From NCBI GenBank assembly GCA_021496505.1, contig CP053031.1, forward strand, positions 62,001-126,000: a DNA stretch of 64,000 nt. Reading direction: 5' to 3'. Of this stretch, positions 7,458-16,265 are shown in pieces (within the stretch, counting starts at the first letter, position 1; each line of letters begins with the position of its first letter). The DNA comes from Thermoleophilia bacterium SCSIO 60948 (GTDB lineage Bacteria; Actinomycetota; Thermoleophilia; Solirubrobacterales; 70-9). A model generated the notes under the pieces. It was not told where the DNA came from and searched no databases. It saw only the letters and a list, made by a program, of their open reading frames with translations. The position numbers and the translations under genes were made by a program.

Positions 7458-8780
7458 CTAGGAGACGTAGCCGCGGGTCTTGGAGGCTTCGACGACCCTT
7501 TCGATGCCGACGAGGTAGGAGGCCTCGCGGAGGGTGATGCCCTCGAGCTTGGCGCGGGAGGAGACGTCGCGGAAGGCGCGGCGCATGACGTTGCCGAGCT
7601 TGTCGTTGACCTCGCGCTCGTCCCAGCGGAAGTGCTGGAGGTTCTGGACCCACTCGAAGTAGGAGCAGACGACGCCGCCGGCGTTTGCCATCACGTCGGG
7701 GATCACCTTGATCCCCTTGCCGGCGAGGATGTCGTCGGCCTTCGGGGTGGTCGGGCTGTTCGCGCCCTCGACGATCACCTGCGCCTGGATCTCGTCGGCG
7801 TTGCCGCCGTGGATCATCCCGCCGAGCGCCGCAGGAATCAGGACCTCGCAGGGGACCGCGAGCAGGTCAGCCGGACTGATCTCCTCGGTGCCGTCGAAGT
7901 CGGTCACGGACCCACCGCCGCCGACGTGCTCGGCGAGCGCGTCGGCGTCGATCCCATCGTCGTTTCGCGCCGCGCCGTGGACGTCTGAGGCCGCGACCAT
8001 CTTGCCGCCGAGCCCCTGGAGGATCCGGGCGGCCCACGATCCGACGTTGCCGTAGCCCTGGACGACGAAACGGCAGCCCGACGGGCTCAGGCCGAGGTGG
8101 GGAGCGGCTTCACGGAACATGTAGACGAGCCCGCGGCCCGTGGCCGCCTCGCGACCGAGCGACCCCTCGAGCGAGATCGGCTTGCCGGTGCAGATCGCCG
8201 GGTTGTGGCCGTGGAGCTTGCCGTACTCGTCCATCATCCACGCCATCGTCTGAGCGTTCGTTCCCACGTCGGGCGCGGGGATGTCACGGCTCGGCCCGAT
8301 GACCTTGCTGATCCGGTCTATGAAGCCGCGGGTGATCCGCTCGAGCTCGTCGCGCGAGAGCTCGCCGGCCGGACAGTTGACGCCGCCCTTGGCGCCGCCG
8401 AACGGGATGTTGACGAGCGCGGTCTTCCAGGTCATGAGCGAGGCCAGCGCCCGGACCTCGTCGATCTCGACCTCCGGGTGGTAGCGGATTCCGCCCTTGT
8501 AGGGACCCCGCGCTCCGTTGTGCTGAACCCGGTAGCCGGTGAAGACGTGGGTGCGGCCGTCGTCGAGCTTGATCGGGATCTGGACGGTGATCTCGCGATA
8601 AGGGCTCCAGAAGACGACGCGCAGGTCCTCGGGCACGTCGAGCCGGTCGCAGGCGCGGTCGAAGTTGTGGCGGACGATGTCGAGATTCGAGATCTCGGCG
8701 CGCTCCTGCCGTTCCGGGGGGCTCTCCTCCTCGGCGCGCTTTACGTCGCGCACGCTCGTGTCCGTCTCGACGCCCGTCAT
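7458..8780 (-). CDS. gdhA: Glutamate dehydrogenase (Glu/Leu/Phe/Val dehydrogenase family)
   Basis: 440 residues, the normal length of hexameric NAD(P)-dependent glutamate dehydrogenase, interconverting 2-oxoglutarate plus ammonium and glutamate. The substrate domain contains GPYKGGIRYHP (about 92-102) and the catalytic-Lys segment IPFGGAKGGV (Lys131), then IPAPDVGTNAQTMAW with the catalytic Asp near 171. The Rossmann motif is GYGNVG at 242-247, and NAGGVVCSYFEWVQN near 375 completes the active site. GYGNVG alone does not settle NAD versus NADP use. The gene stands alone; 7200-7457 downstream contains only a small GTGTGC/GCACAC hairpin and no gene. Confidence 0.95.
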   Translation of the reverse strand: MTGVETDTSVRDVKRAEEESPPERQERAEISNLDIVRHNFDRACDRLDVPEDLRVVFWSPYREITVQIPIKLDDGRTHVFTGYRVQHNGARGPYKGGIRYHPEVEIDEVRALASLMTWKTALVNIPFGGAKGGVNCPAGELSRDELERITRGFIDRISKVIGPSRDIPAPDVGTNAQTMAWMMDEYGKLHGHNPAICTGKPISLEGSLGREAATGRGLVYMFREAAPHLGLSPSGCRFVVQGYGNVGSWAARILQGLGGKMVAASDVHGAARNDDGIDADALAEHVGGGGSVTDFDGTEEISPADLLAVPCEVLIPAALGGMIHGGNADEIQAQVIVEGANSPTTPKADDILAGKGIKVIPDVMANAGGVVCSYFEWVQNLQHFRWDEREVNDKLGNVMRRAFRDVSSRAKLEGITLREASYLVGIERVVEASKTRGYVS

Positions 8781-8856
8781 CGCTCTCCCTCCGGAGACCC
8801 GGGCGCCCGTCGCGTCCGGCCTTCGCCGAGGCTACTCGTCGCCTCGTCGTCGCGTA

Positions 8857-8878
8857 GCCGCCACCCCGTATCGGCGGC
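8857..8878 (-). terminator. Weak hairpin between the flavoprotein gene and gdhA
   Basis: GCCGCC and GGCGGC form a 6-bp stem with a 10-nt loop just after the end of the minus-strand flavoprotein gene. It could terminate that transcript. There is no T-tract, so support is positional only. Confidence 0.3.
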
Positions 8879-8883
8879 CCGCC

Positions 8884-9987
8884 TCAACGCTGCGCGCCGA
8901 GACCGGCCTCGGGGCGAAGTCCCTCGCGAAGCGGATGGCCGAGCGCGGCCCGGGCGAGCTCTCGGCCGAGCGCCGGTGCCTGCTTGAACAGGTTGTGACC
9001 TGCGGGGATCAGGGCGCCGGGTGCCTCCCAGACGCCGAACGCGTCGCTGCCGCCAGTGAGCTCGGTGACCCAGCAATTGCGGACATCGATCGGCTCGGGG
9101 TCGAGGCCGGGCAGGGCGACGGACACGTACTCGGCGGCACGACGCGCGAGCTCGCTCAGCGCGGGCGGATCGAGCAGCGTTCCGTCCTCGCGCGCCGGCG
9201 TCGTCTGGCTGAGCCCGACGTTGAAGACGCGGTTGCCGGGCGAGGCCGCGGCGTAGACGCCCGACTCGCCGAACCGCCCGTCGCCGTCCTGCAGGCACGC
9301 GAGCACCGGCGGCGGGTCGCCGCGGACCGCGAAGCTCATCCGCGCGTGAGCCGCGAGCGCGAGCGGGATCTCCACCCCGAGCATGCGCGCGAGTCGCGCG
9401 GTATCGCGACCGGCCGCTACAACGACGCGCCGGAAACGGGTCGTCTCGCCGCCGGTGACCACCTCGACCGATCCCGACGGTGTGGTCCGGATCGAGATCA
9501 CCTCGTCGCTGACGATCCGCTCGCCCAGCGACTCGGCGAGCCGGCCGATCGCGTCGGTCGTCCGAATCGAGCCGCCACGGACGTCGAGCATCGTGGGGCC
9601 GTCGTAGGCGGCGAGGATCGGGAGGCGCTCGGCGAGCTCGTCGCCGTCGATCATCCGGGCGTCGATCCCGTCGACCCCTTCGAGGATCCCGAGCCGCTCC
9701 TCGGCACTCGGCCCGATCGCCACCACGCCGTCGGCCGAGACCAGCTCCTCGACGCCGAGCTGGTCCGCCCACTCGTCCCAGATCGCTCGGCCCTCGAGCG
9801 TGAACCGGGCCAGCCGCGGGTCGTCGTGGGCGTGACGGAAGATCCGCGCCTCGCCGCCCGACTGGCCGTTGCCAGGCCGGCCCGACTCGAACACGCGTAC
9901 CGTTCCGCCCTCGCGGACGATCGAGTACGCGGTCGCCAGCCCGACGATCCCGGCTCCGACCACTGCGACATCGGCCTCGGCGCCCAT
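8884..9987 (-). CDS. FAD-dependent oxidoreductase of the DAO / sarcosine-oxidase-like family
   Basis: 367 residues from ATG 9987. The start was chosen because the Rossmann strand follows at once (ADVAVVGAGIVGLATAYSI, GxGxxG at about residues 11-16); the longer frame adds only low-complexity residues. Other landmarks are GQSGGEARIFRHAHDD (FAD and substrate contact), VVVAAGRDTARLARMLGV, and the C-terminal LIPAGHNLFKQAPALGREL, which resembles the HGFK-type region of monomeric sarcosine and methyltryptophan oxidases. It probably oxidises a secondary amine or amino acid, yielding H2O2; the substrate is unknown. It diverges from the nuclease gene at 10095. Confidence 0.82.
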   Translation of the reverse strand: MGAEADVAVVGAGIVGLATAYSIVREGGTVRVFESGRPGNGQSGGEARIFRHAHDDPRLARFTLEGRAIWDEWADQLGVEELVSADGVVAIGPSAEERLGILEGVDGIDARMIDGDELAERLPILAAYDGPTMLDVRGGSIRTTDAIGRLAESLGERIVSDEVISIRTTPSGSVEVVTGGETTRFRRVVVAAGRDTARLARMLGVEIPLALAAHARMSFAVRGDPPPVLACLQDGDGRFGESGVYAAASPGNRVFNVGLSQTTPAREDGTLLDPPALSELARRAAEYVSVALPGLDPEPIDVRNCWVTELTGGSDAFGVWEAPGALIPAGHNLFKQAPALGRELARAALGHPLREGLRPEAGLGAQR

Positions 9988-10094
9988 GCCCACCGGGTTC
10001 CCGCGACCGGACGTTGGAAAAGGCGGCGGCAACCGACACGGTTTCGGCGCCAACTGCGCATCACCCGCGACGCCGGCTCACGTAGCTTCGCTAC

Positions 10095-10601
10095 GTGGCC
10101 CCGCTCAAGCAACTCGGCGACCTGGCAGAGCTCAAGATCGCAACCGACCTAGTGAGCCGCGGCTACCAGGTCGCGATCCCGTTCGGCGAGAACAACGATT
10201 TCGACCTGATCCTCATTAGAGGCGACTCGCTCGAGCGCGTCCAGGTGAAGTACACGCGATCGGACGGGCGAGTCATTACGGTGCGCTCGCGGAGTTCGTC
10301 GATCACGAACGGAAAGGTGCGGGTGATCAAGCGATACACCGCGGCAATGATCGACTGGCTGGCGGTCTTCGATGCGACGACCGAGACCTGCGCCTACCTT
10401 CCGGCGCGGGTGCTCGGGACGGGGATGAACATGCTGCACTTGCGGCTCACGCCGCCCGCGAACAACCAGCGGATCGGGATCCGGTACGCGAGCGATTTTG
10501 CGACGCCGGACCTAGTGCAAACGCACCTTGGATCAGATATGGAGCCAGCCGGGCTCGAACCGGCGACCTTTCGGATGCAAACCGAACGCTCTCCCAACTG
10601 A
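10095..10601 (+). CDS. PD-(D/E)XK endonuclease-like protein (intron-associated nuclease type)
   Basis: 168 residues from GTG 10095. The N-terminal half has the nuclease core: GDLAELKIATDLVSRGY (Glu12), IPFGENNDFDLILI (Asp37) and RVQVKYTR (Gln50, Lys52), i.e. the E...D...QxK signature of the PDDEXK_5-like family first described with group I introns. The open frame runs into the antisense strand of tRNA-Ala(TGC): the last about 20 residues (MEPAGLEPATF...) are antisense tRNA, so the natural C-terminus is abnormal or the gene was fused to the tRNA after rearrangement. No intron is visible nearby. Function is probably nucleolytic; the target is unknown. Confidence 0.75.
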   Translation: MAPLKQLGDLAELKIATDLVSRGYQVAIPFGENNDFDLILIRGDSLERVQVKYTRSDGRVITVRSRSSSITNGKVRVIKRYTAAMIDWLAVFDATTETCAYLPARVLGTGMNMLHLRLTPPANNQRIGIRYASDFATPDLVQTHLGSDMEPAGLEPATFRMQTERSPN

Positions 10602-10612
10602 GCTATGGCCCC
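10540..10612 (-). tRNA. tRNA-Ala (anticodon TGC)
   Basis: A 73-nt minus-strand cloverleaf. The acceptor GGGGCCA/TGGCTCC keeps the G3-U70 pair, the anticodon stem TTCGG/CCGAA encloses TTTGCAT (TGC, reading GCA), the T loop is GTTCGAGCC, and the discriminator is A with no encoded CCA. Its 3' 62 nt are overlapped antisense by the end of the nuclease gene. Confidence 0.97.
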
Positions 10613-10654
10613 AGGGCGCACAAGTCTAGATCCGAGGCTCCTAGGCTGACCACC

Positions 10655-11815
10655 ATGGGTGAGGAGGAGCTCCCACGGCCTTCGCAGGCCCGTTTCGAGC
10701 AGACGGAAGCCGGCCTTCGCGCGGCTGACGACGGCTGGTTCACGTTGAATCTCGCCGAAGCGGTCTGGGGATCGGTCGAGTCCGAGGGCCACGGCTCTTG
10801 CACGGAGTTCGAACCCGAGGATGAGACCCCCGGCTTCGCGCAGCTCGGGTTCAACGTCAAGGTGTTCGGCCCCGGCGAGCCGAGCACGAACCACCACCGC
10901 GAGACCGGTCAGGAGGGCTACCTCGTCCTCGCCGGTGAGGCGACGCTCGTCATCGACGGCGAGCGCCTGAGCATCGGGCCATGGGACTACGTCCACATCC
11001 CCGCAGACACGCCGCATTCGCTGGTCGGCGCGGGTGAGACCCGCTGCGCCGTGATGATGCTCGGCCGTCGTCCGGTCGAGACCGTCTACATCCCCGAGCC
11101 GCTGGCCGCGGAGCTCGGGGCGAGCGTCTCCGAGGTGACCGGGGAGGGCGGCGGCGCCTACTCCGAGTGGCCGCCCTGGAACGAGGTGTCGTGCGACCCG
11201 GACTGGCTTCCGACCGCCACCGGCGCGCGGTTCGAATCTCGTGCGGGCGCGGAGCGCCCGGCGAACGAGGGCGTCGCTCTCGAGCCGACCGACGCCGGAC
11301 TCGTGCCATCCGCGAGCGACCGCTGGTTCGTCCTGAACCTCGCCGACGCGCCGTGGGCCCAGGCCGACGGCGCAGGTCAATCGAGCGAGCTGCAGCCGGC
11401 CGATCGCGCGCTCGAGTTCGAGGGCTTCGGCTTCAACGTCCACGTGATCGGACCCGGGGAGCCGAACGGCCTCTACCACCGCGAAGCGGGTCAGGAGGCA
11501 TTCCTCGTTCTCGACGGCGAATGCGACCTAGTCGTGGAGGGCGAGCGCCGCCGCCTCGGACCGTGGGACTTCTTCCACTGCCCGCCCGGGACGAACCACA
11601 TCGTCGTCGGCGCCGGCGACGGGCCATGTGCCGTGGCGATGGCGGGAAGCCGCCCGGACGACCCGATCGTCTATCCCGTCGAGCCGGCCGCGATCGAGCT
11701 CGGCGCCGGACTCGAGCGCGAGGCCACCGCCGAGGAGGACCCCTACGCCGACTGGCCGGAGACGAGGACCGTCCCCTACGCGGGCTGGCTCCCGGAGTTG
11801 GTTCTTCGGCGCTGA
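10655..11815 (+). CDS. Tandem double-cupin protein
   Basis: 386 residues made of two homologous halves of about 190 residues. Each has the order WF(T/V)LNLA, GFNV.V.GPGEP, a cupin motif 1 with His and Glu (NHHRETGQEGYLVL and LYHREAGQEAFLVLDGE), then GPWD(Y/F).H.P..T.H..VGAG with the motif 2 His. Both sites keep metal-binding His/Glu residues, so both halves may bind a metal. Bicupins include oxalate decarboxylase and quercetinase types, but nothing here fixes the substrate; a sugar-isomerase or regulatory role is also possible. The gene stands alone and converges with 11838. Confidence 0.8.
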   Translation: MGEEELPRPSQARFEQTEAGLRAADDGWFTLNLAEAVWGSVESEGHGSCTEFEPEDETPGFAQLGFNVKVFGPGEPSTNHHRETGQEGYLVLAGEATLVIDGERLSIGPWDYVHIPADTPHSLVGAGETRCAVMMLGRRPVETVYIPEPLAAELGASVSEVTGEGGGAYSEWPPWNEVSCDPDWLPTATGARFESRAGAERPANEGVALEPTDAGLVPSASDRWFVLNLADAPWAQADGAGQSSELQPADRALEFEGFGFNVHVIGPGEPNGLYHREAGQEAFLVLDGECDLVVEGERRRLGPWDFFHCPPGTNHIVVGAGDGPCAVAMAGSRPDDPIVYPVEPAAIELGAGLEREATAEEDPYADWPETRTVPYAGWLPELVLRR

Positions 11816-11837
11816 GCCGGGTTCGGCCCGACGCCGC

Positions 11838-12044
11838 TCAGTCGCCGTCGCGCGGCGGGTGCAGGATCGCGCCGACGAGCCCGATCAGGATCATCACGAC
11901 GATCAGCAGCGAGACCCCGGCGAGGACGACGATGCTGAGGTTCTCGAAGCCTTCGCGGAGCAGCGCCTGGAGCGTCACGAGCGCGAGCAGGACGCAGAAG
12001 AGCGCCCCGAAGACGAGGACCAGGGTCCGTGCGACACCCCTCAA
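11838..12044 (-). CDS. Small two-helix membrane protein downstream of the RDD gene
   Basis: 68 residues with two hydrophobic helices (about 7-27 and 37-60) and a short charged tail. The likely start is TTG 12044, which overlaps the TGA of the RDD gene (TTGA at 12044-12041), so translation is coupled. No family was recognised. Its position as the last gene of the lpd-bkd-lip-RDD series suggests a membrane partner of the RDD protein; that is inference. Confidence 0.6.
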   Translation of the reverse strand: MRGVARTLVLVFGALFCVLLALVTLQALLREGFENLSIVVLAGVSLLIVVMILIGLVGAILHPPRDGD

Positions 12045-13297
12045 CGGCCGAAGACCCGCGGATCCGGTCCTGAACTCGAAGACTCCCCGTCGGGTGTCGA
12101 CGCCGCGCTCCCGCCCGAGCCGCTCGCCGGGCTGGGACCGGCGCTCTCGCCGGGAGCCGGGGAGCTCGTGTCAGACGACGCGTCCTTCTCGTCGGCCTTG
12201 ACCTCCTCGATCGATCGCCCCTCACGCCGCGCCTTCGCCTGGTGGTACTCGTCGTCCTCCTCGGGCGTCAGCAGCCGCAGCGAGAAGTCGGGGTCGATGT
12301 AGTCCACGTAGGTGCCGGCGATCACGTCGTGGAGGCCACGGCGGTCGTCGGCGAACAGGACGCGCAGGAGACCGAGCCCGAACGGTACGACCGCGATGAC
12401 GAACCCGACGAGCCGCTTCACGCTGCGCCTGAAACCGATGTACGGACTCTGATCGATCTCGACCCGCAGGCCGAGTAGGCGCATGCCGATCGTCTGGCCG
12501 GCGATCGACCAGAACGTCAGGAAGTAGGTGATCACGCCGGCGAGCGTGAGCGCGGCGCCGATCCAGAACTCGACCGGTCCGAGTCCGCCCGAGGCGCCGA
12601 GGATCGAGGTCCGGATCCAGCCGAAGACGCTCGCGCCGACGAGGAAGATCCCCTGGAGGACGAGGAGGTCGAGACCGAGGCCGAGAGCGCGCGTGATCAG
12701 TCCCGGGCGATCGCTCGGTGCCGGTCGCAGCTTCTGGAACGTGATCCGGCGGACGATCCGCTCGACCACCAGGTCGAGCTTCGCCGAGCCGTCGCGGACG
12801 CGGCGGAAGATGTCCTCGACGAACGAGACCCCCTGCGAGGAGATCGCCGAGCGAACCTCCGGCGCCTCGGCGATCCGCTTGATCAGCTTCTGGACCTCGT
12901 CCGAGTCCAGCACCTGCTCCCAGACCCGGTCGACGAGCTGGGAGTCGAGCGCGTTGCGGACCGCCTGCTCGAGGACCTCGGAGCTCAGCGAGCGCTCGAC
13001 GGCCTGCGCGACGGCGGGGCTGTCGAGCGCGGCGGCGATCGCGCGCTCGGTCGCGGGACCGTCGATGATCCGCTCGACCGCGCGCTCGACCGGCGCCGAC
13101 TCGAACGCGCGCACGATCGCCTCCTCGACGACCGACTCGACGGTGCGGTCGAGGCCGGTCGCGCCGGCCACCCGCTTCGCCGCTCCGGCGCCTCCGCCGA
13201 TCAGCCGTCCGGGCAGCGAGGGTCCGCCACCGCCCTCGCGAGGCGATGCGGCTCCTGGCGTCCCGTCCCCGGCCTCACCCTGACGTGCGATGGCCAC
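12041..13297 (-). CDS. RDD-family membrane protein with tandem 13-residue repeats
   Basis: 418 residues from GTG 13297. Residues about 54-155 are eight tandem units of exactly 13 residues (consensus S-x-x-V-x-x-A-V-x-x-x-L-D/E), for example SPAVAQAVERSLS and SEVLEQAVRNALD. Residues about 200-335 form the RDD domain with three to four membrane helices, containing GLDLLVLQ and GQTIGMRLLGLRV...FRRSVKRL. A charged, Ser/Pro-rich cytoplasmic tail of about 80 residues follows. RDD proteins have no uniform biochemical role; some have been linked to ion exchange. It lies just downstream of lipA and is co-oriented with it. Confidence 0.8.
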   Translation of the reverse strand: MAIARQGEAGDGTPGAASPREGGGGPSLPGRLIGGGAGAAKRVAGATGLDRTVESVVEEAIVRAFESAPVERAVERIIDGPATERAIAAALDSPAVAQAVERSLSSEVLEQAVRNALDSQLVDRVWEQVLDSDEVQKLIKRIAEAPEVRSAISSQGVSFVEDIFRRVRDGSAKLDLVVERIVRRITFQKLRPAPSDRPGLITRALGLGLDLLVLQGIFLVGASVFGWIRTSILGASGGLGPVEFWIGAALTLAGVITYFLTFWSIAGQTIGMRLLGLRVEIDQSPYIGFRRSVKRLVGFVIAVVPFGLGLLRVLFADDRRGLHDVIAGTYVDYIDPDFSLRLLTPEEDDEYHQAKARREGRSIEEVKADEKDASSDTSSPAPGESAGPSPASGSGGSAASTPDGESSSSGPDPRVFGR

Positions 13298-13341
13298 GGC
13301 GCGAGTCTACGGCCAGCCCGCCCGTTCGGGCAGGCCCGGTC

Positions 13342-14388
13342 TCAGACCCGGGCGGGTTCGGCCGACTGGCGCTCGGCCGCCAGGCGCGCGCTCTCGTCGG
13401 CGTGGTAGCTCGAGCGAACGAGCGGACCCGATGCGACGGACTCGAAGCCGATCTCGTACGCGGCCTCCTCAAGCGCCTTGAACTCGTCCGGGTGCCAGTA
13501 GCGCTCGACGGGCAGGTGGTTCGGCGTCGGGCGCAGGTACTGACCGACGGTGAGGATCTGGACGTCGTGCCCGCGCAGGATCTCGAACGTCTCGACCATC
13601 TCGTCGAACGTCTCGCCGAGCCCGACCATCAGCCCCGACTTCGTCAGGACGTCGGGACCACCCATCTCCTTCGCCATCCTGAGCACCCGCGCCGAGCGCA
13701 GGAAGTTCGAGCCGCGGCGCGCGTGCGAGTAGAGCCGCGGGACCGTCTCGACGTTGTGGTTGAAGACGTCCGGGCGCTCGGCGATGACCTTCGCCAGCGG
13801 CATCTCCTGGCCGCGGAAGTCCGGTGTGAGGATCTCGACCTTGCAGCCCGGGGCGAGCCTGCGGATCGAGCGGATCACGCCGACGAACGCGTGCGCGCCG
13901 TAGTCGGGCATGTCATCACGATCGACCGAGGTGACGACCGCGTGGGTCAGTCCCATGCGCTTGACCTGGTTGGCGACCCGCAGCGGCTCGAGCGGGTCGT
14001 TCCAGGTCGGCTTGCCGGTCTGGACGTTGCAGAAGCCGCACCGGCGGGTGCAGACGTCGCCGAGGATCATGAAAGTCGCCGTGCCGCGCTCCCAGCACTC
14101 GCCGACGTTCGGGCAGTTGGCCTCCTCGCAGACCGTGTGCAGGTTGTCGCCGTGGATCTTCGTCTTCAGGCGGCGGTAGTTCGGCCCGCCGGGCGCGGGC
14201 ACCTTGAGCCACGGCGGCTTGCGCTCGCGGAAGGCGAGTCCGCCGTCGATCGTCTTGCCCCCCGGGTTGGCCCGCGAACGCGTGACGTGGATGCGCTCGC
14301 CGGTGGCCGGCGGGCCGACCTCGCGCGGAGCGACATCGGCCTCGGTGGAGTCCGGCGCGGGGGGTGCTGAGGTCGGCTCCATCCCCAC
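13342..14388 (-). CDS. lipA: Lipoyl synthase
   Basis: 348 residues from GTG 14388 (an alternative ATG is at 14382). A radical-SAM enzyme inserting two sulfurs into protein-bound octanoyl groups. The auxiliary [4Fe-4S] cluster ligands are C87, C92 and C98 (CEEANCPNVGEC), with the C-terminal RSSYHADE supplying the family Ser ligand. The SAM cluster is CTRRCGFC (C113, C117, C120). The N-terminal about 40 residues are a low-complexity extension. The start lies directly against the lipB stop (14389), so lipB-lipA is one unit. Its substrate here is presumably the lipoyl domain of the E2 encoded upstream. Confidence 0.97.
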   Translation of the reverse strand: MGMEPTSAPPAPDSTEADVAPREVGPPATGERIHVTRSRANPGGKTIDGGLAFRERKPPWLKVPAPGGPNYRRLKTKIHGDNLHTVCEEANCPNVGECWERGTATFMILGDVCTRRCGFCNVQTGKPTWNDPLEPLRVANQVKRMGLTHAVVTSVDRDDMPDYGAHAFVGVIRSIRRLAPGCKVEILTPDFRGQEMPLAKVIAERPDVFNHNVETVPRLYSHARRGSNFLRSARVLRMAKEMGGPDVLTKSGLMVGLGETFDEMVETFEILRGHDVQILTVGQYLRPTPNHLPVERYWHPDEFKALEEAAYEIGFESVASGPLVRSSYHADESARLAAERQSAEPARV

Positions 14389-15180
14389 CTAGGCTACTGC
14401 GGCCCCGGCGCCGGTCTGGACGCGGCCGAGGAGCTCCGACCGTTCGATCTCGACCGCTCGCGACTCGAACAGGCCCTCCCAGCGCTCGACCAGCGGCGCC
14501 GCGAGCTCATCCGGCTCCGCGGCGCGCCCGAGCTCGCGCGTGAGCGAGGTCATGCGGCAGTCGTCGATCCCGCACGGGACGATCCACTCGAACGGCTGGA
14601 GATCGTTCGAGCAGTTGACGGCGAGGCCGTGGGTCGTCACGCCGCGCGAGACATGGACGCCGATCGAACCGATCTTCCGCGCCACCTCCGCGCCCGGCTC
14701 GGCGGGGCGATCCGGGCGCTCGCCCTGCGTCCAGACCCCGGTCAGCCCGTCGAGCGTCCGCGCCGGCACGCCGCAGTCCGACAGCGCTCCGATGATCACC
14801 TTCTCCATCCGTCGCACGTAGTCGACGACGTCGGCCTTGACCGTCGCGCCCTCGGGCGCGACCCGGCGCGAAAGGTCCTCGAGGCCGACGATCGGGTAGG
14901 CGACGAGCTGGCCCGGGCCGTGGTAGGTGACGCGCCCGCCGCGATCGGTCTGGCGGACCTCGATCCCCTGGCGCTCGTACCACTCCTCGCCCATCGGCAG
15001 CTCGGCCGCCTCGACCCTGCGTCCCTTCGAATAAACCGGGTGGTGCTCGAGCAGCAGCAGGACGTCAGCGATCCGCCCCTCGGCGCGCGCCGCCGCGAGC
15101 TCGCGCTGGAGCTCCCAGGCGTCGGTGTATGCGACGAGGCCGAGTCGGCAGACCAGCAGCTCGGATCGCGAATCGCTCAC
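14389..15180 (-). CDS. lipB: Lipoyl(octanoyl) transferase
   Basis: 263 residues. Transfers octanoate from acyl carrier protein to lipoyl domains. Visible motifs are RGGRVTYHGPGQLVAYP (His87), the catalytic Lys169 in RKIGSIGVHVSRGVTTHG and the catalytic Cys208 in PCGIDDCRMTSL; both nucleophile and Lys are intact. GTG 15180 overlaps the leucine dehydrogenase stop (GTGA). It sits between leucine dehydrogenase and lipA on the same strand, linking lipoylation to the dehydrogenase complex. Confidence 0.97.
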   Translation of the reverse strand: MSDSRSELLVCRLGLVAYTDAWELQRELAAARAEGRIADVLLLLEHHPVYSKGRRVEAAELPMGEEWYERQGIEVRQTDRGGRVTYHGPGQLVAYPIVGLEDLSRRVAPEGATVKADVVDYVRRMEKVIIGALSDCGVPARTLDGLTGVWTQGERPDRPAEPGAEVARKIGSIGVHVSRGVTTHGLAVNCSNDLQPFEWIVPCGIDDCRMTSLTRELGRAAEPDELAAPLVERWEGLFESRAVEIERSELLGRVQTGAGAAVA

Positions 15181-16265
15181 GCCACCAATCTTGGCAGCGT
15201 GGCGTCGGCGGCCGGACGCTCCGGCTCGCCGAGCCGGGCGCTCGCCAGATCGCGCGCCGCGTCGAGCGGAGTGATCGATTCAGAGCGCGCGCGTGCCAGC
15301 ACCCGGCGGGTCGAGTCGCCGATCGCCTCGACCATCCCGAGAGCCTCGGCGGCTCCGTAGCCGTGGATCTCGCGAGCGACGTTGATCAGCCCGCCCGAGT
15401 TGACCAGGAAGTCGGGCGCGTAGAGGATCCCGCGGCGCTCGAGCTCGGCGGCCATCGAGTCGTCGGCGAGCTGGTTGTTGGCCGACCCGCAGATCGCGCC
15501 GCAGTGCAGCCGGTGGACCGAGGCGTGGTCGACGACGCCGCCCAGCGCGCATGGAGCGAGCACGTCGCACTCGGACTCGGTCGCGGTGGCCGGGTCGAGC
15601 CAGGCCGCCCCGAGCTCCCCCGCACGCTCGCGTGAGGCGTCGGCGATGTCGCTCACGGCGAGGTCCGCGCCGCGCTCCGCGAGCAGCCCGGCGAGCGCAC
15701 CGCCGACGTGGCCGAGGCCGACGATGGCGATCCGCCGTCCGGCCGGATCGGGGCTGCCGAAACGCTCCTCGAGACAGGCTTCGATCGCGCGCTCGACCCC
15801 GAGCGCCGTCAGCGGGCTCGGGTCGCCCGAACCGCCGCGATCGGCGGGCAACCCGGTGACGTGCGAAGTGCGCTCGGCGATCGTGACGAGGTCCTCGGGG
15901 CTCGCCCCGACGTCCTCTGCGGTCACGTAGTCGCCGCCGAGCGATTCGACGAGGTCGCCGAAGTCCAGCAACGCGTCGCGACGAGCTTCGGCGTCGGCGA
16001 AGCCGCCCTCGGGCATGCAGATGACACCCTTCCCGCCACCGAGCTCGAGTCCGGCGGCGGCTGCCTTCAGCGTCATCCCGGCCGACAGCCGGATCGCGTC
16101 GTGGAGACCCTCGGCGTCGTCGTGGTAGCTCCAGATCCGCACGCCGCCGAGCGCCGGCCCGAGCCGGGTCGAGTGGATCGCGACGATCGCCGTCGCCCCC
16201 GAGCGCTCGCCTCGCCTCGCGACGACGCGCTCGTGGTCCAGCGAGACGTGACCGTGACTCACCAT
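15177..16265 (-). CDS. bcd: Leucine/valine dehydrogenase (branched-chain amino acid dehydrogenase)
   Basis: 362 residues from ATG 16265, matching Bacillus leucine dehydrogenase in length. It oxidatively deaminates Leu, Ile or Val to branched 2-oxoacids with NAD. Motifs: LGPALGGVRIW, GMTLKAAAAGLELGGGKG with the paired active-site lysines 67 and 79, TAEDVG (Asp118), Rossmann GLGHVGG (183-189), CDVLAPCALGG, GSANNQL and YAPDFLVNSGGLINVA. A Phe-specific variant is possible by sequence, but the neighbours (E1, E2, LipB, LipA) point to branched-chain amino acids. Its start overlaps the E2 stop by 7 nt. Confidence 0.93.
   Translation of the reverse strand: MVSHGHVSLDHERVVARRGERSGATAIVAIHSTRLGPALGGVRIWSYHDDAEGLHDAIRLSAGMTLKAAAAGLELGGGKGVICMPEGGFADAEARRDALLDFGDLVESLGGDYVTAEDVGASPEDLVTIAERTSHVTGLPADRGGSGDPSPLTALGVERAIEACLEERFGSPDPAGRRIAIVGLGHVGGALAGLLAERGADLAVSDIADASRERAGELGAAWLDPATATESECDVLAPCALGGVVDHASVHRLHCGAICGSANNQLADDSMAAELERRGILYAPDFLVNSGGLINVAREIHGYGAAEALGMVEAIGDSTRRVLARARSESITPLDAARDLASARLGEPERPAADATLPRLVA

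Noticed and set aside
10540-10601. A real C-terminal domain (MEPAGLEPATF...) in the nuclease
   Set aside because: It is the antisense translation of tRNA-Ala(TGC), a known source of spurious GLEPATF-like peptides.
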